Below, one piece after another: positions 21,707-32,635 of a DNA stretch of 64,000 bases. Below the pieces are notes generated by a model. That model was not told the DNA's origin. It worked only from the letters and a program-made list of their open reading frames with translations, and searched no databases. Position 1 is the first letter of the stretch, and the number at the start of each line of letters is the position of its first letter. This DNA comes from Laburnicola sp. R22_1 (Eukaryota; Ascomycota; Dothideomycetes; Pleosporales; Didymosphaeriaceae), in the NCBI GenBank assembly GCA_014281115.1, contig JACONQ010000014.1, forward strand, positions 2,542,001 through 2,606,000, written 5' to 3'. The position numbers were made by a program, and so were the translations under genes.

Positions 21707-23115
21707 TCAAACCCTTAATTTCGGGAGTAGCTCGTGTTTGGTAAAGTTCCACAATGCAGCCGAGTGGTCAGAGACCCAGGCCGACCCTATATACCAAGTG
21801 TTCCTATACCCTTGCAACAACTTTAGATCATTGCAAAACCCATTCTTGATTCTATCTGCAGTTACACCAATTGCGAATGGAGTGTGGCTGTCATAGGCGA
21901 CGAAAGCCGGGCTCGATCCAGGAGCAAGGCGCTTAATGGCTGCGACGATGTCCGACTTGACCGCCGATTCTGACTTCTCAGTAGGCGAGCCATACCAGGC
22001 CCAGTAGATGCCATCTGTCCTCATTGCCCAGATCATCTGTGTAGCGGGAAGATTGGGAATATGGTACGTCGTATCAAGATCGGCGTTGTAATAGCAATAT
22101 CCAGTGGCCAAACCAGTGTCTTTGAGCAAACCGACATAGAGTGCCTTGTTCTGAAATTAAGAAAATATATTCTGTTCTTTCTTGTTAAGACCGAGCGGCG
22201 CTAGGTTTTCAAGCATAGGCGGCGCTGTAACGAGAAGCTTCTTGGCCTTAATAAGCTTCTTGCCATTCGGAGTTTGGACGACTAGTTCAACTCCACTGTT
22301 AGACCGCGATCCCTCGGTCACGATGGACGAGAGCAGGGCGTCGCAACCTAACGCTATCAAAGCCTTTTCATATATCTCGTGGGTGTCGTGCAACGCAGTT
22401 GTGACGGATGCACCCATGATGCCCTCGAGGTATGGGCAGTGGACGGCTTTCATGATATAGACGGTGGTTTGATCGAGGATATTGCCATTTCCTGCAGCAA
22501 ATTGGGCGATTGTGTAGGCCACATCTTGAAGGCCGTACTTTTCCACGAATTTGCCGAACAGCAGAAGCAAATCCTCAGGTACGGGCTGCGGTATGTCCCA
22601 GCCAGTCTCCAGGTAGGGATACTGACGAGGTTCAGATTAGCGCGCATTTATACGATGTGACGAGAGCTTACCTTGGCAAGCTGGGCAAGATACGCCGTGA
22701 AATCGGGAATCGGAATCGATCCGTTAGGACGTTCTTTGCCGGTCGCAAAATACGCGTACTTGTCGTCACTCCCAGCTTGCGCATTCTGCGTAAGAGGAAT
22801 CTTGAAGCGAGCGAAAAATTCTCGCACCACTGTGTAATTCTGGAAGCTGGACACGCCGTAGTCGATACGTGCTCCTCCTAACGGGGTATAGGTCTGGGTA
22901 TGACCTCCCAACTCTCCAGCCTTCTCAATAACAACAACGGGTTTGCCGAGATCCTTTAGACGAATAGCCGCATGTGTGCCGGAAGCACCACCGCCAACGA
23001 CGGCGATGTCTCGCTGGAGAGTATCCGCTTTAGAGAAGGACGACACTTCAAGCGGAATCCCCAGGTCGGAGGGAATCGAAGAGACAAGAACGCCAAGAAT
23101 AACAAAACAATTCAT
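21707..23115 (-). pseudogene. FAD-dependent oxidoreductase (amine-oxidase fold) with one internal stop
   Basis: Exon 1 is 23115-22672, intron 22671-22622 (gtaagc...cag), exon 2 22621-21707; the frame covers 452 codons. A secretion signal is likely at 1-20 (MNCFVILGVLVSSIPSDLGI). The Rossmann FAD motif DIAVVGGGASGTHAAIRL lies at about 36-53 (GGGASG 41-46), followed by VVIEKAGELGGHTQTY and GARIDYGV. The C-terminal half continues in the same frame to WYIGSAWVSDHSAALWNF. It resembles fungal flavoproteins annotated as beta-cyclopiazonate dehydrogenase-like. The only lesion is TAA at 22157-22159 (codon 303) in the string FS-stop-FQNKALYVG, a position that could be CAA. A functional allele may exist in other strains. 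If translated, the product would lose one third of the protein. Confidence 0.82.
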
Positions 23116-23640
23116 GGCGATGAACGGGTGGATGAGCTGTTGCGTGCATATGCAGAGTCCAACGCTATTGCCCACTTAAACACAAGTTACACAGGCAAGC
23201 CTGGCGGGCAAGGTCTCAGTTCGGAACCCGGAAGTCGACTGTCTTAACTCGGCAGCGTTTCCCCGGTATTCTCGCGTGATTGAATGTTGACCAAGTGCGA
23301 GTCGACTTTCGGCGGCCGGATGCTGGATGCCGGATGCCGGACGCCGAACTCAGACGAGCTGCCTGGAATGATTCCAAGGCTGATGTCTCGACCCATACTA
23401 AATTATTCTCTTCGGTCAAGAGTTAATCCTTTGTCACCTCTATGCGACGGTATTGTGGCAATGTCAAACAATCACGAGCTTCAATGCGCGAACGAAGAAA
23501 TCCTGTTGGCGGTACAAGGCCCTCGTTGCGTACAGCCTGGGACGAACGGAGAGAATTCCGGGCTCAAATTTGCAAAAGAAGGCCAGATATGCGCACTTCC
23601 AACTTTTGCGTAGGGAAAACCCAGTAGTAACGTGCTAATA
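23116..23640. other. Intergenic edge of the RIP block
   Basis: Upstream flank of the FAD oxidoreductase gene, balanced composition. Short overlapping ORFs have no domain. The shift to AT-rich DNA is sharp at about 23,640. Confidence 0.5.
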
Positions 23641-24640
23641 TCCTGCCCCTCCTAGGCAGGAGAATAAACTGCCTCTACTTATTAGTTTTTAAGTGGCCCC
23701 ACTGCGTTTAATTACTACTTTTTTATTGCATTACTAGCGCCTATATAATATAATATTATATAATATTATGTGTAAGCGCTAAGCTCTAGGACTAGAGCAT
23801 ATTAAAATTTTACTAAAATTTTTCTCTCTAGCTTTTAAGATAATAAACAAACTTATAATAATAACACCTTAACTTACTTACCTACCTACCGCCTTACTAA
23901 ATAATAGACTCTACTTTTCTTTACTGCCTTACTAGATAATTAATAACTTAGACTTCTACTTTACTATTATAATATATAATAAATTATATATACGCTCTTT
24001 ACTTCTACTATTAAATAGCACTCTACTATTCTTTACTAATAACTTATTAACCTCTAGATATCTAGCTATTACTCTACTTAACTTTTATAAAAGTTTTATA
24101 AAATAAGCGCGTACCTATATATATCTTACACTTTTAGTAACTATTCTTTATATATTTTTATAGTAAATTACTAGCTATTTTAGATTATATTAGACCTTTT
24201 CTCTATACTTTTACTACTATATTACTTTTAAATCTAATTAAATCTTACTTCTTACTTACTAAAAGTGCTCTAGTAATAACTATTTCTAATATAGCTAAAA
24301 ACTAAGTAGCTAAACTAGTAAAGAGAGAGTTATAAATTAAAATTTATAGTCTCTAAAGTATCTAGACATTACTAGACGCTATAATAAAATAAACTAGCTA
24401 TAGTAATTTATTTACTATATAACTTATACTATACTACTATATATTATATAAAAATAATAAGTGTTTAATCTTTATAATAGTAGTCTTATATATATATACT
24501 ATTATTATACTACTTATTATTAGTGTAGTACTACTTATTATTAGTATTATTTTATTTAACTTTAGAATTATTCTACTTATTATATATATATAGGTATCTA
24601 ACTACCTACCTAGTAGAAAGCACGTTAATAGGTTAAGGTG
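23641..24640. repeat. RIP-degraded AT-rich block, unidentified
   Basis: About 1 kb of extreme AT-rich, TA-rich sequence with no ORF, typical of RIP. It abuts the broken 3' end of the minus-strand gypsy element. Both edges contain taacgtgct in opposite orientation (near 23,629 and 24,619), which could be terminal inverted repeats, but the match is too short to decide. Confidence 0.6.
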
Positions 24641-24649
24641 CGTTACCCC

Positions 24650-27600
24650 TTAATTGGAGTTCTTCAGCCACGCCAGTGGTTGGCAGGTCGTATCCGTACA
24701 CGGCCTGGAAAGGCGACTTCCCCGTAGAGCTGTGTACGCTGTTGTTGTACGAGTACTATACCTCTGATAGCAACGAGGCCCAATTGTCCTGCTTGTAATT
24801 GTAGAAGACTTGTAGGTACTGCTCCAGCGTCTGGTTCTGCCTCTTAGTCTGCCCATCTGTCTGCGGGTGAAAGGCGGTTGAAAGTAGCCGTTTTGACCCT
24901 AAGCACTGCGCAAAGGTGCTCTAGTATCCTGATGTGAATAGGCTACCCCTGTCCGTTACTATCGACCTTGGGGGACCATGGAGCCGTATGACCTCCTGCT
25001 GAAAGATCTTAGCCAGCTCTGCTGCGGTCATGTCCTAACCCTAACCCTAGTATACTATCATACTTGTGGTTACGCACCCTGCTCTCAGGGAGGTCTGTGA
25101 TTATGTCCATTGTTATATCTTGCCAGGGACCTGTTGGGATTGGTAAGCTGTTGAGTTGGCCATACTGTGCGTGTCTGGTGGGTTTAACCCTTGCACAGGC
25201 CTTGCAAGTTAGGACGTAATCCTTAACAAACTGACAGGCCCTAGGCCACCAGAACTCCCTCTAGACGATATCGAGTGTCCTCGCGAAACTAAAATGACCT
25301 GCCAGCGGATTATCATAACAGCGTCTCAAGGTCTCGATCCTGACGCCGGCTGGCACGTACAGGCGACCGTTGAACTGGAGTAGATGACCCTTGATTGGGC
25401 TCCACCGCTCTATCCACGGTGGGCGATCCTCTGTGGGGTGCGAGAGACTCGCCCTCACCCTGACCGCTGTTGGGTCGCTTGTTATCTCTTTGGAGATGGC
25501 TTGAAGCAAAGGGTTCTTGAATTCTCCTTGTTGCGCATCCTCTAGGGTAGGTCTTTCCCCAGGTCGCGCAATCCGCGCGGTGGCTGCCAGCCTAGGCTCT
25601 TCCAGCCTCTCCTGGGGTGTTTTAGCTCCCCTAAGCTTTAGCTTACTTTGAAGCTTTCTGAGCAGTCTTCCTTGGGAACTATCCGTCCTATTAGGCCTTT
25701 CCGCTCCTTCTGACTTGTAGTTGGGCCTCCTTGAGGGTCTGTTTGCTGGGTTTGTCTTCCCTGGGCGGTGTCTGATCCTAAAATTGAATGAGGCGAGCTA
25801 TTTAGCCCATTGGGCCTGGCGTTGGGTTAGGACTTTAGTTGTCATGAACCCCTGTAGGTTGGCATGATCTGTTAGGAGCTCTACCTGCTCTACAGTGCCT
25901 TCTAAGTAGTGCCTCTAGTGTTTAAAGGCTTCTACTATTGCAAGCAGCTCTCTGTTGTGCGTGTCGTAATTACGCTCAGCCTGGCTTATCTTGCGCGAGT
26001 AGAAGGCAACTGGGTGCCATTGTTCCTTTCCTTGGGGCCCTGGGTGTGGTTGACTTAAGATGCCAGATATTGCGTATCTAGAGGCGTTGGTCTCCACCCT
26101 TGAGGGCAATTCAGGGTTGAAATGGGCTAGCAAGGGCCCACTGGCAAAGCTTTGCTTTAGTTGCTCAAACGCAGCCCGAGTCTTGCTTGACAGGGCAATA
26201 GGTACTGATTCCTTCTTATGTTGTCGGTGACTACCACGGGCCGACCCTTCTGGTCGCTGGGTGAGTACGTGCAGGGGGCTTGCGACCCTTGAAAACCCTT
26301 TAATAAATCTTCGGTAGTAATTGGCAAAGCCTAGGAAAATTCTCACATCCCGTACCGACTTAGGCTCTGGCCACTCCTGTATGCTCTTGACTCTGTCCCC
26401 TTCTATATGCACGCCCTCCGGGCTTACTACAAACCCTAGGTAGCCTACCTCTTGGGTGTGGAACTCACACTTGGAGAGTTTGGCGTACAGCTTGTGCTGG
26501 ATAAGCCGATCTAGCACTGTCTTTACGTGTTCAACGTGTTTCTCCTTACTTTGGGAATATATAAGGATGTTGTCCAAGTATACAATGCAATAGATGTTGA
26601 GTAAGTCTGATAGCGCACTATTAATATAGCTCTGAAAGACCGCGGGGGTGTTGGTTAACCCAAAGGGCATTACTGTGTATTCGTAGTGGCCATATCTAGT
26701 TCGGAATGCCGTCTTCTATTTGTCGCCTGCCTTGATTTGTATACGGTGATAGGCGTCCCTTAGGTCCAATTTAGTGTATATGACGGCGGATCCCAACCGG
26801 TCCAGTGACTCTTGGATTAGTGGGAGTGGGTAACGGTTTTTTGCGGTCACCGCGTTTAGTCCATGGTAATCTACGCATAATTGCAATCCCCCGTTCTTCT
26901 TCTTTGCGAAAAGGATTGGTGCTCCTGCTTCCGATTTTGAGTGGCGTATCTAGCCTCTTTTGAGGTTCCTCTTGATGTACTCCTTTAAGACCTGTGCCTC
27001 TGGCGCTAACAGGCTATAGAGCGGTCTAAAGGGTACCTTCTTGTCTGCCTTAATGTTAATAGACATCTTGTGAGGCCTGTGGTCCGCCAGTAGGGCGGCG
27101 TCCGCTTCTAAGAAGGCTTCTTCGAACCTCCCTTGGTAACCCTTAGGTAGAACGGTCTCGTTCGGACCGGATTGGCCTAGGCTAACTCTATACATGACAA
27201 AATAGTCATTGTTAGCGTTCTTAGCGGTATTCGCGAATTGTTGTGGCCCCTCTATGGCGACCTTCTGGAATTTTCGCTTGCCGTTGTTAAATCGCAATGT
27301 ACGAGTGGTGAAGTTGGGTAGTGGGTTCTATTTGGTTAACCAGGGCATCCCCAGCACTATGTCGAACCCTTCGATGTCCCCTACGACGAATTCGTCTGAC
27401 CTAGCCCGGGTTTGCCTACGGCTGTCTGTTATCGCGTAGGCCAGCTTAGTCTGGCCTTAAACCTCTAATTTAACTCTGTTTAGGGCCTTGTAAGTCTAGT
27501 TTGCATTCGCTTTTAGTTGGACTGCGACCCTCTCTGCTATCTTAGTTCTGACGAAGTTGGCCTCCGCGCCGCAGTCTACTAGGGCCCTTACTTTGAAGGA

Positions 27601-27693
27601 GCCCGCTGCTGTTCGGATAACCCCTTCTAGGGCGATTAGGGACCCTCCAGCCTTGTGGGGGCCTCTTGCCTCTGAGGTGGCTGTGGTGAGCAA
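24650..27693 (-). pseudogene. pol of the minus-strand gypsy element
   Basis: A protease-like start (ALVDCGAEANFV, 27693-27496; the active site reads DCG rather than DTG/DSG), then RT with MPFGLTNTPAVFQSY and YLDNILIYS (near 26,575; canonical YLDD has its second Asp changed to Asn), RNase H (VETNASRYAISGILSQ), integrase zinc region, and integrase core (VTDRG; DGQT near 24,850). Protease to integrase start share one frame. Stops include TAG at 25912-25914 and in the AQWAK-stop-LASF string, both at expected Trp codons. After 25,050 the frame changes at the telomere-like insert. Confidence 0.82.
25033..25050. repeat. Interstitial telomere-like repeat in integrase
   Basis: Plus strand reads cctaaccctaaccctag, that is 2.5 units of the fungal telomere repeat TTAGGG on the minus strand. 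On either side, integrase reads ...KYDSI and MTAAELAKIFQQEV..., with the conserved VDR-TK segment (about 20 residues) missing between. Confidence 0.75.
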
Positions 27694-27699
27694 TCTTTG

Positions 27700-29183
27700 T
27701 CCCTCCGTGTATATGACAGAGCCTGTTAGTCTAAGGAATAGATGACCTAGGGCTTGTCTTTTCCCGCCTCTGTCTTTCGCTTTGGGCAGTTGTCTTTGTA
27801 GTGCCCTTACTCGTGACAGTAGAAATAGTTGTTCTTTTCCTAGTCTAGCAGTGATTGTGCCTTGCGACGCTCATCCCGTTCCTTACGTTGCGGGTTATGG
27901 CGCCTCTGGCCTGGTCTGGTGTTGTTTGACCTAGATCGTTTCTGGCTGGTCGTGCCTCGCCCGTTGTCCTCTTGGGCCTCCTTATCGTCATCCTTTTGCT
28001 TTCGCTTGCCTAGCTTCGGCCCTTGGATGACCTGCTAGTGTTGGTTGGCCGTCTCCTCTAGTTGGATGAGGCTGGTCCACCGCTGTGGTTGCTATTGGAG
28101 CCTCTCCACTACTTGACTGTCCAGAGTGGAGAAGAAATTGCTAATGTGCTGATTGTTATAATTATTTAAGGCATGATTAGGGTTAGTCTCTTCCCACTGA
28201 TTCTTGAGATAGTTTAGGAGTTTAGTTGGGGTCTGATGACCCTGCTTTGCGTTCTTAATGCGCCGACGAGCCTCTTGTTCTCTTTCCTAGCTCGATCCTA
28301 GGGTGTCTACTATAGTCTGCTTTATTAGCTTCTACGTTACCTTACGCTCGCGTTTGCGCTTGGGGATTTTCTGGACTACCCTGTCCCAGAAGTTGCGTTG
28401 CGTGTCCCTAAGATAGCGGTGTGCGAACCTTGTCTGGGCTAGATTAGTGCTAAGGGCTAGTGCGTATTGAATGTAATCTTCGCAGCCTCTTGTCTAGGCG
28501 TTTAGTTCCTTCCGGCCTCTTCCTTCAAATTAGGGAGGCTTTGGCGGTTTTGGTAGTTGTAGGTCTAAGCTGGCTGTTGTCGTTTGGGGTGGGACGATAG
28601 GCGCGATGCTAGTCCTTGGGGGCTTCCTCCTGTCCTTTTTGCTTGGTTGCTTGCTCTTTTGTCTGCCCTTCTTACGCGGAGGGGAGTCCTCTCTAGGGCT
28701 GCTAGGCTCCTCTAACAAGTTGCTGCTATTATTAGGGTCGCTTGTATCCTCTTTGATAGTTTCGGGCGTTAGTTGCCTGCCCTTGCCCTTGTCCTTCTTC
28801 GTCGCGGCTTCGGCGTCGCTTGCAAGGGTCGAGGTTCTTTGTTCGTTATTGTTGGGTCCTATTTCGACCTGCAGGATTTTGAGTTGGTCCTGTAAGGCTT
28901 TAATAGCCTCGCGCTTCTTTGCGATCTTGATTTCTCGCTTGAGTTCCTCTTCCTGACGTTGTATCTGAGCTTCTTCAGCGCTTAAGGCTGTTTGTCCTTT
29001 GTCCGTGCCAGTTTGGCCTGGTCTGGGGTCCTTGATGCTGGCGTGAGGTTGCCCCTCGCTGGTTACTGTCGCTCCGCTTGGGCCGGCTACGGAGGCCAGG
29101 CGTTGGCTTCGACGGACGTTGCTTATGTTGGAATGATAAGATATAAGGTGGTAAGGGATTGTATTGTAAGATCGTGGGTACAA
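27700..29183 (-). pseudogene. gag of the minus-strand gypsy element
   Basis: The open part (29183-28530) encodes a charged protein starting near VRRSQRLASVAGPSG, with a coiled coil (EEAQIQRQEEELKREIKIAK) and a basic tail (PPRKKGRQKSKQPSKKDRR). Downstream, the frame is broken by several stops, but nucleocapsid-like sequence can be followed to the protease. It would form the virus-like particle shell of the retrotransposon. Confidence 0.72.
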
Positions 29184-29344
29184 TGCTTAATCTATTAATT
29201 CACTACTAAGGCGATCCCTTAAAAAAGGAAAGTAGATCTAAAGGCTACAAGGCCTAAGAAGAAAACTCTGCCCTAGCCAAGGCTAATCTAGGCCAGTCTA
29301 GGGCAACTAGGGGGTTACGCTGCCACAGGGGACGCGTTGTGACA
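29130..29344 (-). repeat. Probable 5' LTR of the minus-strand gypsy element
   Basis: Begins tgtcacaacgcg at 29344. The inner boundary is set only roughly by the start of gag-like coding sequence. No second LTR remains in the window to define it. Confidence 0.5.
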
Positions 29345-30246
29345 GATAGCTACTAATTAAGATAGATATATGGCTAGAGCTAATTGTATAGGTGCTCTAT
29401 TTTAAGGGCTGCTTAAGGACGTCCCTACTTAAGGCTTAAGAGTTACTAGAGGCTAATAAGAAATATAAACTAAGCGTTGCCTATAAGACTATATAAAAAG
29501 TAATACGTAAGACTTTTTAAAACTACTATTTTAAGATAGTGGAATAATATACGCTAAAGCTTATTAAATAATATAAAATAAATATACTATTAAATAAAAG
29601 CCCTATTATACTAAGCAACGCGTTTAAACTATTAAGAAGTATAGCTATAAATTATTATATGTATTTTACTACCTATAGCATATATATGGCTAAATAGAGT
29701 AGCTACTATATAAGCTAAGTAGCCTCTAATAAGTGGCTCTATTATAGGCATAGTAGAGTGTAGGCTAAGGGGGCAACACTATAAAGCTAGAAAAGTATTA
29801 TCTATAGTTCTTAATATGGCTACTAGACTATACGCTGCTTACTAATAAATATAAAAGCGAGCTACTTAGTAGGGTTGTAGTGCTAAGACTTAAGCCTAAC
29901 TATTATAAAGGTAGATAGGTACCTATACACGAGTTCTCTTTAATACTTTTAGCCCTAGTTATTATATTTAAGGCGCTAGTTATATACTATACTCACTACT
30001 AGTAAGAGTAGATAATACTAGCTAGAGTAGACTCTACGCCTATAATAAGTAAGCTAGTAAGAGAAATAGCTATACACTGTATAATACTATTAGACTTTAA
30101 TTATATAGTAACTTCTATAAACTACCTACTTTATCTATAGACACTAGTAAGAGTAGAGTCTAGATATTATAACGCAAATAGTATTCTATTATAAAGTAGT
30201 AATTAGCTCTTAATTAATTAGTAGAGCTTTTTACTAAAAGACCTAT

Positions 30247-30251
30247 ATTTA
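30247..30251. repeat. Target-site duplication attta, left
   Basis: Five-bp direct repeat directly before the 5' LTR, identical to 37373-37377. Confidence 0.9.
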
Positions 30252-30446
30252 TGTTATGGAACCAGGTCGGAGTTACCTTACGCCGACTACCGAGGTTTCC
30301 CCGGCGCTAGTCCCGATTAGGTACTAGCGCGTTCTTAGCGCGCCTCGCGCGCCTTATGAGCTTAGCCAGCACCTTTGGCTGGCACCCATACGTAGATTCT
30401 GTCAATATCAACTTTTTCGATTATCAGTCACCTGAGCTCCCTAACA
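30252..30446 (+). repeat. 5' LTR (195 bp)
   Basis: tgttatggaacc ... gctccctaaca. GC-rich centre (gcgcgcctcgcgcgcc). If transcription starts at the self-priming segment, U3 is 30252-30387 and R-U5 30388-30446. Confidence 0.95.
30388..30398 (+). promoter_or_regulatory. Self-primer segment, predicted RNA 5' end
   Basis: atacgtagatt is the exact reverse complement of aatctacgtat at 30448-30458. In Tf1, the first 11 nt of the transcript fold back onto the PBS; by analogy the transcript of this element should begin here. Confidence 0.7.
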
Positions 30447-30460
30447 CAATCTACGTATCA
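30447..30460 (+). other. Primer-binding site (self-primed type)
   Basis: aatctacgtat (30448-30458) begins 2 nt after the 5' LTR end and pairs perfectly over 11 nt with LTR positions 30388-30398. It lacks the TGG that complements a tRNA 3' CCA. Confidence 0.75.
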
Positions 30461-30567
30461 ACCTTCGGAGTCCCCTCAGCGCAGGAGACTAGGCAAGCCA
30501 GCGAGCCTGCGGAGATTGGTGCGTGAGACCCACCTTACTTATTTGATCGACATACAGATCCGGAATA

Positions 30568-32635
30568 ATGGCACAGCTTAGCGGGGAAGATTCTAGCCGC
30601 AAGGATGCCAGCAAGCCTAAGGCCGCGGGAGCCTCCGCGACTCAGGACCCTAGTCAGCAGCAAGCGTCCATATCGACCGTCGCGAATGACGGCACTCGAC
30701 CCACGCGCGATCACTTGTTTGATAGTGATAATGAGGAGGACGATGGCGACCTCAACAACGCTCCCCGCACAGCACCAGCGAAGTCTGTGCGCGGACCTTT
30801 GGATCCTCAGCAGTGGATCTCTCGGTGGCCGCTACACCTCGCGCACGCCGATGAGCTCACTACTGAACCCAACGAAGGTATCCTTCGCTTCGGGCGGCCT
30901 GCCTCGCAGCAGCGACAAGTCGAAGCTGGCCTCTGTAGAGGAAGGTCATGAGTCAGAAGAAGCGGAGGAACAAGATGACCAGCAACCCCGCCCTCGCGTG
31001 CGGGAGTCGCAGGAATGGACCATGGCAGGCGACAAGTACAACTTCGCCACTGCCCGCCGCATCTCACAGGCGCACTACGAGAAGGTCATGGATGACGTCA
31101 TGTGGGTGGTCATGGACGAGGAAGGTGAGGACACCATTGAAGAGGTACTTGTCCTGTTCCACGACACCCACGGCGACGGGGTACCTCGCGAGGACACCCT
31201 CATTTGCAAGGTCGCTACAATCGAGGACCTCGCCACCGAGGTCCCACTTCATTCACAGGAATGGTTCAACGCCATCGTCAAGTACCTACAGCGAGACCTG
31301 TCATCACAATCGGACCTAGCGACAGCGGCGGAACAATTGAGTCTGTCCGAAGCTGCGCTCAAGGAGTCACAACAATCGCTCAAGACAGAAAGCCAGGCTG
31401 TCCGCAAACTCAGCCACAAGTTACAAGACAAGGATGCCCAGTTAGACAAGGCTGGAGCTACGGTCGCGCGCCTCCGTAAGGACCGTGACACCGCGCGCCA
31501 ACAACGCGATGAGGCCACCCAGCGCGCCGACACCGCTGAAGCCCTCAACTGGGAGCTCCTTGCGCAAGTAGGTCAAAAGGACCGGCGCAAGAAGAAGACA
31601 AAGCCCCGCAAGCAGCGGGCCACCGACCTTGACACCTCTGACGACGGAGGTAATGATAGCAGCGACAGCAGCAGTTCTGACGGTGAAGGTGAACGCGACC
31701 CTCGACGCGCCCGCCGGGGCACTCCCGCCTCCGCGGTCAGCAAGGCTAGTACTACGACGCGTCGCTCCGACCCTCGATACCCCAACATCAAGACGTTTAG
31801 CGGTGAAGACACAGAGGATCTGGAGAAATGGATCGCGTTGGCGGAAACCAAGTTCGATCGCTCCTTCGACCAGTTCACCGACGAATGGACGAAGATCGAA
31901 TATCTCCGCGAGCACACGGACAAGACGGCTTATCAAGCCATCAAGAATTGGTCGCTGCCGAACTCGGACAACAAGTACGAGACGTGCCAGCAGTTGTACG
32001 ACGACTTGGAGGAGTCGTTCGGTATCATTGACAAACAAGGCAACGCCATGTCCGAGCTGGCGAACGGCACGGTCAAACAAGGTGATAAGGAGACTTTGGG
32101 TCAGTGGTTGAGCCGATTCAATGACGTCGCGTTCCGCGCCAAACTGGATCCGACGTCCAAGAAGTTCCAAGCTCTGATGAACCTCAATTCGCGGTTCCGA
32201 GGCCCCGCTTCCCGCGGCGCCCAAGGCAATAAGAATTGGGCTGACTTTATAAATCGTCTTCGAGTGGTTGAGACAAGCATGGCCGCCGCCTTCGGTAGTG
32301 GAGGTGGAGACAATAAGGCCACTAGCAAAGACAAAGACAAGGACAGCCGGAAGAACTCCAACAACCGCTCTTATAGCAACAGCGGTGGCGGAGGAGCCAA
32401 CGTCGACAAGAAACATGGCAAAGACGAGTACTGGCGAGCCGCCGACGAATTCCGTTTCATCGTCAAGAAGGGATGGTGCGCCCGCTGTCTGAAGCCAGGA
32501 CACAACCCTAAGGACGCGAATGCTCCTTGCAAGGGTCAGACGAAGTCACCTTTCCGCCACAAGCTCCTTAATGCCGCGGACCTTATCGATCTTGAACTCG
32601 CGAACCCAACTGACGCGGGCTTGGGAAAAGAGTAG
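30568..32635 (+). pseudogene. gag of the chromovirus, frame-disrupted near its N-terminus
   Basis: The likely start MAQLSGEDSSRKDASK (30568) runs in frame 1 to 30951. The main body runs in another frame (open from 30605) to the stop at 32633-32635, so one indel between about 30,780 and 30,950 separates them. The body has a coiled coil (31320-31560), an acidic Ser-rich linker, a retrotransposon gag domain (NIKTFSGEDTEDLEKWIALA ... ETLGQWLSRFNDVAF, 31780-32280), and a zinc-knuckle-like motif at 32477-32530 with spacing C-X2-C-X4-H-X8-C, wider than the normal C-X2-C-X4-H-X4-C. Its role is capsid and RNA packaging. Without the indel it would be about 688 aa. Confidence 0.82.
32623..32629 (+). promoter_or_regulatory. 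Candidate -1 ribosomal frameshift heptamer (G GGA AAA)
   Basis: In the gag frame the last codons are TTG GGA AAA GAG TAG. The heptamer fits X XXY YYZ and lies one codon before the gag stop. Slipping back one base enters exactly the frame in which pol is open from here to 36828. Confidence 0.6.

Larger units (their letters stand above)
24641..29344 (-). mobile_element. Ty3/gypsy retrotransposon fragment (5' LTR to integrase core)
   Basis: On the minus strand the order is LTR start at 29344 (tgtcacaacgcg), gag, protease, RT, RNase H, integrase. The sequence stops abruptly at about 24,640, after the integrase motif VYGYDLPTTGVAEEL, without the integrase C-terminus or a 3' LTR. GC content is near normal, so RIP was mild compared with the adjacent blocks. 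Nonsense codons come from both TGG-to-TAG and CAG-to-TAG type changes. Confidence 0.88.

Noticed and set aside
23629..24628. Possible TIR element marked by inverted taacgtgct at the edges of the RIP block
   Set aside because: Match is only 9-10 bp, the sequence beyond it diverges, and no target duplication was found.
25020..25060. True chromosome end at the telomere-like repeats
   Set aside because: Only 2.5 units, and element sequence continues on both sides; an interstitial scar fits better.
31442..32503. 353-codon minus-strand ORF across gag
   Set aside because: Antisense to gag; codon pattern mirrors the sense frame and no domain is recognisable.
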